Below are positions 34,873-48,000 of a DNA stretch of 64,000 nucleotides, piece after piece (within the stretch, counting starts at the first letter, position 1; each line of letters opens with the position of its first letter). The DNA is taken from positions 12,150,236-12,214,235 of the forward strand of contig OX453282.1 of the NCBI GenBank assembly GCA_949710005.1. The letters run 5' to 3'. The position numbers and the translations under genes are program-made. Origin of the DNA: Ricordea florida (Eukaryota > Cnidaria > Anthozoa > Corallimorpharia > Ricordeidae). The notes under the pieces are model-generated. The model was not told the origin of the DNA, searched no databases, and saw only the letters and a list, made by a program, of their open reading frames with translations.

Positions 34873-37800
34873 TATACTACAAGTAGGCAAAATTTCAGAA
34901 TTGCAAAGATTCTGCAAGCCGAGATATGATAGAATATCTTTCATTTTAAGGGTTTAAAGGCAATTGTATGAAGTGCGCATGCGTAGTAACAAAGAGTTCT
35001 TTCCTTAAATCACATGGAAATATAATCGTTTCAATTAAAATTTCATTCGTTATCTAAACCTTCGTCTATATCCTACTATGACAGATAGATAAAACATTCA
35101 AAATGATTCGATAACTTACCACGCTAGATGACGGTCCTCCTGCCCATACAATCTCTTATATGGTGTTTTGACAAAAATCTGTAAGGCTGAGTTTCCTTGC
35201 AACCATCTCTTTGTATTTTATCTTGTTCTTAAGAATGACTACAATCACGAGATAAAATGGAATTTAAATTACATTTTAAATGCTACAAGGTTGTGAAAAT
35301 TGCATGTTTGTCACTAATCTGTGTATTGAGGACTGATTTGATGAACTTTAGTACTGTCTGAGCAGTATGCTTTACAATCAGCTGCCTTAAGCTAATATGT
35401 TGACAGCTGAAATACATTAGGATTGCGAATTACAATCAATTTTACTTTTTACGTACATGTTACCCTTTCGTTATACTACAAGTCTGCAAAGTTTCAGAAT
35501 TGCAAAGATTCTGCAAGCCGGGATATGATAGAATGTCTTTCATTTTAAGGGTTTAAAGGCCCTTGTATGAAGTGCGCATGCGTAGTAACAAAGAGTTCTT
35601 TCCTTAAATCACATGGAAATATAATCGTTTCAGTTAAAATTTTATTCGTTATCTAAACCTTCGTCTATATCCTACTATGACAGATAGATAAGACATTCAA
35701 AATGATTCGATAACTTACCACGCTAGATGACGGTCCTCCTGCCCATACAATCTCTTATATGGTGTTTTGACAAAAATCTGTAAGGCTGAGTTTCCTTGCA
35801 ACCATCTCTTTGTATTTTATCTTGTTTTTAACAATGACTACAATCACGAGATAAAATGGATTTTAAATTACATTTTAAATGCCACAAGGTAATCAAAATT
35901 GCATGTTTGTCACTAATCTGTGTAATGAGGACTGATTTCATGAACTTTAGTACTGTCTGAGCAGTATGCTTTACAATCAGCTGCCTTAAGCTAATATGTT
36001 GAGTGCTGAAATACAATAGGATTGCGAATTACAATCAATTTTACTTTTTACGTAGATGTTAGCCTTTCGTTATACTACAAGTATGCAAAGTTTCAGAATT
36101 GCAAAGATTCTGCAAGCCGAGATATGATAGAATATCTTTCATTTTAAGGGTTTAAGGGCAATTGTATAAAGTGCGCATGCGTAGTAACAAAGAGTTCTTT
36201 CCTTAAATCACATGGAAATATAATCGTTTCAATTAAAATTTCATTCGTTATCTAAACCTTCGTCTATATCCTACTATGACAGATAGATAAAACATTCAAA
36301 ATGATTCGATAACTTACCACGCTAGATGACGGTCCTCCTGCCCATACAATCTCTTATATCGTGTTTTGACAAAAATCTGTAAGGCTGAGTTTCCTTGCAA
36401 CCATCTCTTTGTATTTTATCTTGTTCTTAAGAATGACTACAATAACGAGATAAAGTGGATTTTAAATTACATTTTAAATGCTACAAGGTGGTGAAAATTT
36501 CATGTTTGTCACTAATCTGTGTAATGAGGACTGATTTGATGAACTTTAGTACTGTTTGAGCAGTATGCTTTAAAATCAGCTCCCTTAAGCTAATGTGTTG
36601 ACAGCTGAAATACATAAGGATTGCGAATTAAAATCAATTTTACTTTTTACGTAGATGTTAGCATTTCGTTATACTACAAGTATGCAAAGTTTCAGAAATG
36701 CAAATATTCTGCAAGCCGAGATATGATAGAATATCTTTCATTTTAAGGGTTTAAAGGCAATTGTATGAAGTGCGCATGCGTAGTAACAAAGAGTTCTTTC
36801 CTTAAATCACATGGAAATATAATCGTTTCAATTAAAATTTCATTCGTTATCTAAACCTTCGTCTATATCCTACTATGACAGATAGATAAAACATTCAAAA
36901 TGATTCGATAACTTACCACGCTAGATGACGGTCCTCCTGCCCATACAATCTCTTATATGGTGTTTTGACAAAAATCTGTAAGGCTGAGTTTCCTTGCAAC
37001 AATCTCTTTGTATTTTATCTTGTTCTTAAGAATGACTACAATCACGAGATAAAATGGATTTTAAATTACATTTTAAATTTTACAAGGTGGTGAAAATTGC
37101 ATGTTTGTCACTAATCTGTGTAATGAGGACTGATTTGATGAACTTTAGTACTGTCTGAGCAGTATGCTTTACAATCAGCTGCCTTAAGCTAATATGTTGA
37201 CAGCTGAAATACAATAGGATTGCGAATTACAATCAATTTTACTTTTTACGTAGATGTTAACCTTTCGTTATACTACAAGTATGCAAAGTTTCAGAATTGC
37301 AAAGATTCTGCAAGCCGAGATATGATAGAATATCTTTCATTTTAAGGGTTTAAAGGCAATTGTATGAAGTGCGCATGCGTAGTAACAAAGAGTTCTTTCC
37401 TTAAATCACATGGAAATATAATCGTTTCAATTAAAATTTCATTCGTTATCTAAACCTTCGTCTATATCCTACTATGACAGATAGATAAAACATTCAAAAT
37501 GATTTGATAACTTACCACGCTAGATGACGGTCCTCCTGCCCCTACAATCTCTTATATGGTGTTTTGACAAAAATCTGTAAGGCTGAGTTTCCTTGCAACC
37601 ATCTCTTTGTATTTTATCTTGTTCTTAAGAATGACTACAATCACGAGATAAAATGGAATTTAAATTACATTTTAAATGCCACAAGGTGGTAAAAATATCA
37701 TGTTTGTCACTAATCTGTGTAATGAGGACTGATTTGATGAACTTTAGTACTGTCTGAGCAGTATGCTTTACAATCAGCTGCCTTAAGCTAATATGTTGAC

Positions 37801-39664
37801 AGCTGAAATACAATAGGATTGCGAATTACAATCAATTTTACTTTTTACGTAGATGTTAGCCTTTCGTTATACTACAAGTATGCAAAATTTCAGAATTGCA
37901 AAGATTCTGCAAGCCGAGATATGATAGAATATCTTTCATTTTAAGGGTTTAAAGGCAATTGTATGAAGTGCGCATGCGTAGTAACAAAGAGTTCTTTCCT
38001 TAAATCACATGGAAATATAATCGTTTCAATTAAAATTTCATTCGTTATCTAAACCTTCGTCTATATCCTACTATGACAGATAGATAAAACATTCAAAATG
38101 ATTCGATAACTTACCACGCTAGATGACGGTCCTCCTGCCCATACAATCTCTTATATGGTGTTTTGACAAAAATCTGTAAGGCTGAGTTTCCTTGCAACCA
38201 TCTCTTTGTATTTTATCTTGTTCTTAAGAATGACTACAATCACGAGATAAAATGGAATTTAAATTACATTTTAAATGCTACAAGGTTGTGAAAATTGCAT
38301 GTTTGTCACTAATCTGTGTATTGAGGACTGATTTGATGAACTTTAGTACTGTCTGAGCAGTATGCTTTACAATCAGCTGCCTTAAGCTAATATGTTGACA
38401 GCTGAAATACATTAGGATTGCGAATTACAATCAATTTTACTTTTTACGTAGATGTTACCCTTTCGTTATACTACAAGTCTGCAAAGTTTCAGAATTGCAA
38501 AGATTCTGCAAGCCGGGATATGATAGAATGTCTTTCATTTTAAGGGTTTAAAGGCCCTTGTATGAAGTGCGCATGCGTAGTAACAAAGAGTTCTTTCCTT
38601 AAATCACATGGAAATATAATCGTTTCAGTTAAAATTTCATTCGTTATCTAAACCTTCGTCTATATCCTACTATGACAGATAGATAAGACATTCAAAATGA
38701 TTCGATAACTTACCACGCTAGATGACGGTCCTCCTGCCCATACAATCTCTTATATGGTGTTTTGACAAAAATCTGTAAGGCTGAGTTTCCTTGCAACCAT
38801 CTCTTTGTATTTTATCTTGTTTTTAACAATGACTACAATCACGAGATAAAATGGGTTTTAAATTACATTTTAAATGCCAAGGGGTAATCAAAATTGCATG
38901 TTTGTCACTAATCTGTGTAATGAGGACTGATTTGATGAACTTTAGTACTGTCTGAGCAGTATGCTTTACAATCAGCTGCCTTAAGCTAATATGTTGAGTG
39001 CTGAAATACAATAGGATTGCGAATTACAATCAATTGTACTTTTTACGTAGATGTTAGCCTTTCGTTATACTACAAGTATGCAAAGTTTCAGAATTGCAAA
39101 GATTCTGCAAGCCGAGATATGATAGAATATCTTTCATTTTAAGGGTTTAAAGGCAATTGTATAAAGTGCGCATGCGTAGTAACAAAGAGTTCTTTCCTTA
39201 AATCACATGGAAATATAATCGTTTCAATTAAAATTTCATTCGTTATCTAAACCTTCGTCTATATCCTACTATGACAGATAGATAAAACATTCAAAATGAT
39301 TCGATAACTTACCACGCTAGATGACGGTCCTCCTGCCCATACAATCTCTTATATGGTGTTTTGACAAAAATCTGTAAGGCTGAGTTTCCTTGCAACCATC
39401 TCTTTGTATTTTATCTTGTTCTTAAGAATGACTACAATAACGAGATAAAGTGGATTTTAAATTACATTTTAAATGCTACAAGGTGGTGAAAATTTCATGT
39501 TTGTCACTAATCTGTGTAATGAGGACTGATTTGATGAACTTTAGTACTGTTTGAGCAGTATGCTTTAAAATCAGCTCCCTTAAGCTAATGTGTTGACAGC
39601 TGAAATACATAAGGATTGCGAATTAAAATCAATTTTACTTTTTACGTAGATGTTACCCTTTCGT
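33675..39664. repeat. Higher-order repeat region C: tandem duplication of a 5-monomer block (2,995 bp)
   Basis: Copies are 33675-36669 and 36670-39664, each exactly 2,995 bp (5 x 599). Shared private markers sit exactly 2,995 bp apart: AAATTTTACAAGG, GCCGGGATATG (35520 and 38515), AGGCCCTTGTATG, GAGTGCTGAAATAC and AATAACGAGATAAAG (36441 and 39436). It overlaps the end of region B. The array was therefore rearranged in successive steps. Confidence 0.88.
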
Positions 39665-40263
39665 TATACTACAAGTATGCAAGGTTTCAGAATTGAAAAG
39701 ATTCTGCAAGCCGAGAGATGATAGAATATCTTTCATTTTAAGGGTTTAAAGGCAATTGTATGAAGTGCGCATGCGTAGTAACAAAGAGTTCTTTCCTAAA
39801 ATCACATGGAAATATAATCGTTTCAATTAATATTTCATTCGTTATCTAAACCTTCGTCTATATCCTACTATGACAGATAGATAAAACATTCAAAATGAGT
39901 CGATAACTTACCACGCTAGATGACGGTCCTCCTGCCCATACAATCTCTTATATGGTGTTTTGACAAAAATCTGTAAGGCTGAGTTTCCTTGCAACCATCT
40001 CTTTGTATTTTATCTTGTTCTTAAGAATGACTACAATCACGAGATAAAATGAATTTTAAATTACATTTTAAATGCTACAAGGTGGTGAAAATTGCATGTT
40101 TGTCACTAATCTGTGTAATGAGGACTGATTTGATGAACTTTAGTACTGTCTGAGCAGTATGCTTTACAATAAGCTGCCTTAAGCTAATATTTTGACAGCT
40201 GAAATACAATAGGATTGCGAATTACAATCAATTTTACTTTTTACGTAGATGTTAGCCTTTCGT

Positions 40264-42659
40264 TATACTACAAGTATGCAAAGTTTCAGAATTGCAAAGA
40301 TTCTGCAAGTCGAGATATGATAGAATATCTTTCATTTTAAGGGTTTAAAGGCAATTGTATGAAGTGCGCATGCGTAGTAACAAAGAGTTCTTTCCTAAAA
40401 TCACATGGAAATATAATCGTTTCAATTAATATTTCATTCGTTATCTAAACCTTCGTCTATATCCTACTATGACAGATAGATAAAACATTCAAAATGAGTC
40501 GATAACTTACCACGCTAGATGACGGTCCTCCTGCCCATACAATCTCTTATATGGTGTTTTGACAAAAATCTGTAAGGCTGAGTTTCCTTGCAACCATCTC
40601 TTTGTATTTTATCTTGTTCTTAAGAATGACTACAATCACGAGATAAAATGAATTTTAAATTACATTTTAAATGCTACAAGGTGGTGAAAATTGCATGTTT
40701 GTCACTAATCTGTGTAATGAGGACTGATTTGATGAACTTTAGTACTGTCTGAGCAGTATGCTTTACAATAAGCTGCCTTAAGCTAATATTTTGACAGCTG
40801 AAATACAATAGGATTGCGAATTACAATCAATTTTACTTTTTACGTAGATGTTAGCCTTTCGTTATACTACAAGTATGCAAAGTTTCAGAATTGCAAAGAT
40901 TCTGCAAGTCGAGATATGATAGAATATCTTTCATTTTAAGGGTTTAAAGGCAATTGTATGAAGTGCGCATGCGTCGTAACAAAGAGTTCTTTCCTTAAAT
41001 CACATGGAAATATAATCGTTTCAATTAAAATTTCATTCGTTATCTAAACCTTCGTCTATATCCTACTATGACAGATAGATAAAACATTCAAAATGATTCG
41101 ATAACGTACCACTCTAGATGACGGTCCTCCTGCCCATACAATCTCTTATATGGTGTTTTGACAAAAATCTGTAAGGCTGAGTTTCCTTGCAACCATCTCT
41201 TTGTATTTTATCTTGTTCTTAAGAATGACTACAATCACGAGATAAAATGGATTTTAAATTACATTTTAAATGCTACAAGGTGGATAAAATTGCATGTTTG
41301 TCACTAATCTGTGTAATGAGGACTGATTTGATGAACTTTAGTACTGTCTGAGCAGTATGCTTTACAATAAGCTGCCTTAAGCTAATATGTTGACAGCTGA
41401 AATACAATAGGATTGCGAATTACAATCAATTTTACTTTTTACGTAGATGTTAGCCTTTCGTTATACTACAAGTATGCAAAGTTTCAGAATTGCAAAGATT
41501 CTGCAAGTCGAGATATGATAGAATATCTTTCATTTTAAGGGTTTAAAGGCAATTGTATGAAGTGCGCATGCGTAGTAACAAAGAGTTCTTTCCTAAAATC
41601 ACATGGAAATATAATCGTTTCAATTAATATTTCATTCGTTATCTAAACCTTCGTCTATATCCTACTATGACAGATAGATAAAACATTCAAAATGAGTCGA
41701 TAACTTACCACGCTAGATGACGGTCCTCCTGCCCATACAATCTCTTATATGGTGTTTTGACAAAAATCTGTAAGGCTGAGTTTCCTTGCAACCATCTCTT
41801 TGTATTTTATCTTGTTCTTAAGAATGACTACAATCACGAGATAAAATGAATTTTAAATTACATTTTAAATGCTACAAGGTGGTGAAAATTGCATGTTTGT
41901 CACTAATCTGTGTAATGAGGACTGATTTGATGAACTTTAGTACTGTCTGAGCAGTATGCTTTACAATAAGCTGCCTTAAGCTAATATTTTGACAGCTGAA
42001 ATACAATAGGATTGCGAATTACAATCAATTTTACTTTTTACGTAGATGTTAGCCTTTCGTTATACTACAAGTATGCAAAGTTTCAGAATTGCAAAGATTC
42101 TGCAAGTCGAGATATGATAGAATATCTTTCATTTTAAGGGTTTAAAGGCAATTGTATGAAGTGCGCATGCGTCGTAACAAAGAGTTCTTTCCTTAAATCA
42201 CATGGAAATATAATCGTTTCAATTAAAATTTCATTCGTTATCTAAACCTTCGTCTATATCCTACTATGACAGATAGATAAAACATTCAAAATGATTCGAT
42301 AACGTACCACTCTAGATGACGGTCCTCCTGCCCATACAATCTCTTATATGGTGTTTTGACAAAAATCTGTAAGGCTGAGTTACCTTGCAACAATCTCTTT
42401 GTATTTTATCTTGTTCTTAAGAATGACTACAATCACGAGATAAAATGGATTTTAAATTACATTTTAAATGCTACAAGGTGGATAAAATTGCATGTTTGTC
42501 ACTAATCTGTGTAATGAGGACTGATTTGATGAACTTTAGTACTGTCTGAGCAGTATGCTTTACAATCAGCTGCCTTAAGCTAATATGTTGACAGCTGAAA
42601 TACAATAGGATTGCGAATTACAATCAATTTTACTTTTTACGTAGATGTTAGCCTTTCGT
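40264..42659. repeat. Higher-order repeat region D: tandem dimer (1,198 bp)
   Basis: Two-monomer copies at 40264-41461 and 41462-42659. The first monomer of each has CCTAAAATC, AATTAATATT and GAGTCGATAAC. The second has GCGTCGTAAC, AACGTACCACTC and GGTGGATAAAAT. The copies look nearly identical by eye, pointing to a recent duplication. Confidence 0.85.
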
Positions 42660-45055
42660 TATACTACAAGTCTGCAAAGTTTCAGAATTGCAAAGATTCT
42701 GCAAGCCGAGATATGATAGAATATCTTTCATTTTAAGGGTTTAAAGGCAATTGTATGAAGTGCGCATGCGTAGTAACAAAGAGTTCTTTCCTTAAATCAC
42801 ATGGAAATATAATGGTCTCAATTAAAATTTCATTCGTTATCTAAACCTTCGTCTATATCTTACTATGACAGATAGATAAAACATTCAAAATGATTCGATA
42901 ACTTACCACGCTAGATGACGGTCCTCCTGCCCATACAATCTCTTATATGGTGTTTTGACAAAAATCTGTAAGGCTGAGTTTCCTTGCAACCATCTCTTTG
43001 TATTTTATCTTGTTCTTAAGAATGACTACAATCACAAAATAAAATGAATTTTAAATTACATTTTAAATGCTACAAGGTGGTGAAAATTGCATGTTTGTCA
43101 CTAATCTGTGTAATGAGGACTGATTTGATGAACTTTAGTACTGTCTGAGCAGTATGCTTTACAATCAGCTGCCTTAAGCTAATATGTTGACAGCTGAAAT
43201 AAAATAGGATTGCGAATTACAATCAATTTTACTTTTTACGTAGATGTTAGCCTTTCGTTATACTACAAGTCTGCAAAGTTTCAGAATTGCAAAGATTCTG
43301 CAAGCCGAGATATGATAGAATATCTTTCATTTTAAGGGTTTAAAGGCAACTGTATGAAGTGCGCATGCGTAGTAACAAAGAGTTCTTTCCTTAAATCACA
43401 TGGAAATATAATCGTTTCAATTAAAATTTCATTCGTTATCTAAACCTTCGTCTATATCCTACTATGACAGATAGATAAAACATTCAAAATGATTCGATAA
43501 CTTACCACGCTAGGTGACGGTCCTCCTGCCCATACAATCTCTTATATGGTGTTTTGACAAAAATCTGTAAGGCTGAGTTACCTTGCAACAATCTCTTTGT
43601 ATTTTATCTTGTTCTTAAGAATGACTACAATCACGAGATAAAATGGATTTTAAATTACATTTTAAATTTTACAAGGTGGTGAAAATTGCATGTTTGTCAC
43701 TAATCTGTGTAATGAGGACTGATTTGATGAACTTTAGTACTGTCTGAGCAGTATGCTTTACAATCAGCTGCCTTAAGCTAATATGTTGACAGCTGAAATA
43801 CAATAGGATTGCGAATTACAATCAATTTTACTTTTTACGTAGATGTTAGCCTTTCGTTATACTACAAGTCTGCAAAGTTTCAGAATTGCAAAGATTCTGC
43901 AAGCCGAGATATGATAGAATATCTTTCATTTTAAGGGTTTAAAGGCAATTGTATGAAGTGCGCATGCGTAGTAACAAAGAGTTCTTTCCTTAAATCACAT
44001 GGAAATATAATGGTCTCAATTAAAATTTCATTCGTTATCTAAACCTTCGTCTATATCTTACTATGACAGATAGATAAAACATTCAAAATGATTCGATAAC
44101 TTACCACGCTAGATGACGGTCCTCCTGCCCATACAATCTCTTATATGGTGTTTTGACAAAAATCTGTAAGGCTGAGTTTCCTTGCAACCATCTCTTTGTA
44201 TTTTATCTTGTTCTTAAGAATGACTACAATCACAAAATAAAATGAATTTTAAATTACATTTTAAATGCTACAAGGTGGTGAAAATTGCATGTTTGTCACT
44301 AATCTGTGTAATGAGGACTGATTTGATGAACTTTAGTACTGTCTGAGCAGTATGCTTTACAATCAGCTGCCTTAAGCTAATATGTTGACAGCTGAAATAA
44401 AATAGGATTGCGAATTACAATCAATTTTACTTTTTACGTAGATGTTAGCCTTTCGTTATACTACAAGTCTGCAAAGTTTCAGAATTGCAAAGATTCTGCA
44501 AGCCGAGATATGATAGAATATCTTTCATTTTAAGGGTTTAAAGGCAACTGTATGAAGTGCGCATGCGTAGTAACAAAGAGTTCTTTCCTTAAATCACATG
44601 GAAATATAATCGTTTCAATTAAAATTTCATTCGTTATCTAAACCTTCGTCTATATCCTACTATGACAGATAGATAAAACATTCAAAATGATTCGATAACT
44701 TACCACGCTAGGTGACGGTCCTCCTGCCCATACAATCTCTTATATGGTGTTTTGACAAAAATCTGTAAGGCTGAGTTACCTTGCAACAATCTCTTTGTAT
44801 TTTATCTTGTTCTTAAGAATGACTACAATCACGAGATAAAATGGATTTTAAATTACATTTTAAATTTTACAAGGTGGTGAAAATTGCATGTTTGTCACTA
44901 ATCTGTGTAATGAGGACTGATTTGATGAACTTTAGTACTGTCTGAGCAGTATGCTTTACAATCAGCTGCCTTAAGCTAATATGTTGACAGCTGAAATACA
45001 ATAGGATTGCGAATTACAATCAATTTTACTTTTTACGTAGATGTTACCCTTTCGT
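42660..45055. repeat. Higher-order repeat region E1: tandem dimer (1,198 bp)
   Basis: Two-monomer copies at 42660-43857 and 43858-45055. The first monomer has AATGGTCTCAATT and CACAAAATAAAATG. The second has GGCAACTGTATG, GCTAGGTGACGG and AAATTTTACAAGG. Related monomers recur to about 51 kb in region E2. Confidence 0.85.
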
Positions 45056-48000
45056 TATACTACAAGTATGCAAAGTTTCAGAATTGCAAAGATTCTGCAA
45101 GCCGAGATATGATAGAATATCTTTCATTTTAAGTGTTTAAAGGCAATTGTATGAAGTGCGCATGCGTAGTAACAAAGAGTTCTTTCCTTAAATCACATGG
45201 AAATATAATCGTTTCAATTAAAATTTCATTCGTTATCTAACCCTTCGTCTATATCTTACTATGACAGATAGATAAAACATTCAAAATGATTCGATAACTT
45301 AGCACTCTAGATGACGGTCCTCCTGCCCATACAATCTCTTATATGGTGTTTTGACAAATTCTTTAAGGCTGAGTTTCCTTGCAACCATCTCTTTGTATTT
45401 TATCTTGTTCTTAAGAATGACTACAATCACGAGATAAAATGGATTTTAAATTACATTTTAAATGCTACAAGGTGGTGAAAATTGCATGTTTGTCACTAAT
45501 CTGTGTAATGAGGACTGATTTGATGAACTTTAGTACTGTCTGAGCAGTATGCTTTACAATCAGCTGCCTTAAGCTAATATGTTGAAAGCTGAAATACAAT
45601 AGGATTGCGAATTACAATCAATTTTACTTTTTTCGAAGATGTTACCCTTTCGTTATACTACAAGTATGCAAAGTTTCAGAATTGCAAAGATTCTGCAAGC
45701 CGAGATATGATAGAATATCTTTCATTTTAAGGGTTTAAAGGCAACTGTATGAATTGCGCATGCGTAGTAACAAAGAGTTCTTTCCTTAAATCACATGGAA
45801 ATATAATCGTTTCAATTAAAATTTCATTCGTTATCTAAACCTTCGTCTATATCCTACTATGACAGATAGATAAAACATTCAAAATGATTCGATAACTTAC
45901 CACGCTAGGTGACGGTCCTCCTGCCCATACAATCTCTTATATGGTGTTTTGACAAAAATCTGTAAGGCTGAGTTACCTTGCAACAATCTCTTTGTATTTT
46001 ATCTTGTTCTTAAGAATGACTACAATCACGAGATAAAATGGATTTTAAATTACATTTTAAATTTTACAAGGTGGTGAAAATTGCATGTTTGTCACTAATC
46101 TGTGTAATGAGGACTGATTTGATGAACTTTAGTACTGTCTGAGCAGTATGCTTTACAATCAGCTGCCTTAAGCTAATATGTTGACAGCTGAAATACAATA
46201 GGATTGCGAATTACAATCAATTTTACTTTTTACGTAGATGTTAGCCTTTCGTTATACTACAAGTATGGAAAGTTTCAGAATTGCAAAGATTCTGCAAGCC
46301 GAGATATGATAGAATATCTTTCATTTTAAGGGTTTAAAGGCAATTGTATGAAGTGCGCATGCGTAGTAACAAAGAGTTCTTTCCTTAAATCACATGGAAA
46401 TATAATGGTCTCAATTAAAATTTCATTCGTTATCTAAACCTTCGTCTATATCTTACTATGACAGATAGATAAAACATTCAAAATGATTCGATAACTTACC
46501 ACGCTAGATGACGGTCCTCCTGCCCATACAATCTCTTATATGGTGTTTTGACAAAAATCTGTAAGGCTGAGTTTCCTTGCAACCATCTCTTTGTATTTTA
46601 TCTTGTTCTTAAGAATGACTACAATCACAAAATAAAATGAATTTTAAATTACATTTTAAATGCTACAAGGTGGTGAAAATTGCATGTTTGTCACTAATCT
46701 GTGTAATGAGGACTGATTTGATGAACTTTAGTACTGTCTGAGCAGTATGCTTTACAATCAGCTGCCTTAAGCTAATATGTTGACAGCTGAAATAAAATAG
46801 GATTGCGAATTACAATCAATTTTACTTTTTACGTAGATGTTAGCCTTTCGTTATACTACAAGTCTGCAAAGTTTCAGAATTGCAAAGATTCTGCAAGCCG
46901 AGATATGATAGAATATCTTTCATTTTAAGGGTTTAAAGGCAACTGTATGAAGTGCGCATGCGTAGTAACAAAGAGTTCTTTCCTTAAATCACATGGAAAT
47001 ATAATCGTTTCAATTAAAATTTCATTCGTTATCTAAACCTTCGTCTATATCCTACTATGACAGATAGATAAAACATTCAAAATGATTCGATAACTTACCA
47101 CGCTAGGTGACGGTCCTCCTGCCCATACAATCTCTTATATGGTGTTTTGACAAAAATCTGTAAGGCTGAGTTACCTTGCAACAATCTCTTTGTATTTTAT
47201 CTTGTTCTTAAGAATGACTACAATCACGAGATAAAATGGATTTTAAATTACATTTTAAATTTTACAAGGTGGTGAAAATTGCATGTTTGTCACTAATCTG
47301 TGTAATGAGGACTGATTTGATGAACTTTAGTACTGTCTGAGCAGTATGCTTTACAATCAGCTGCCTTAAGCTAATATGTTGACAGCTGAAATACAATAGG
47401 ATTGCGAATTACAATCAATTTTACTTTTTACGTAGATGTTACCCTTTCGTTATACTACAAGTATGCAAAGTTTCAGAATTGCAAAGATTCTGCAAGCCGA
47501 GATATGATAGAATATCTTTCATTTTAAGGGTTTAAAGGCAATTGTATGAAGTGCGCATGCGTAGTAACAAAGAGTTCTTTCCTTAAATCACATGGAAATA
47601 TAATCGTTTCAATTAAAATTTCATTCGTTATCTAACCCTTCGTCTATATCTTACTATGACAGATAGATAAAACATTCAAAATGATTCGATAACTTAGCAC
47701 TCTAGATGACGGTCCTCCTGCCCATACAATCTCTTATATGGTGTTTTGACAAATTCTGTAAGGCTGAGTTTCCTTGCAACCATCTCTTTGTATTTTATCT
47801 TGTTCTTAAGAATGACTACAATCACGAGATAAAATGGATTTTAAATTACATTTTAAATGCTACAAGGTGGTGAAAATTGCATGTTTGTCACTAATCTGTG
47901 TAATGAGGACTGATTTGATGAACTTTAGTACTGTCTGAGCAGTATGCTTTACAATCAGCTGCCTTAAGCTAATATGTTGAAAGCTGAAATACAATAGGAT

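Noticed and set aside
35545-35580. A possible excision footprint: AGGCCCTTGTATG at the transposon's insertion position in two monomers (35.55 and 38.55 kb)
   Set aside because: The change is two substitutions (AA to CC) without length change, unlike a footprint that would leave an extra AT or terminal bases. The two monomers are copies from the 2,995-bp duplication, so it is a single event. The position varies elsewhere too (GGTTATTGTATG near 22381).
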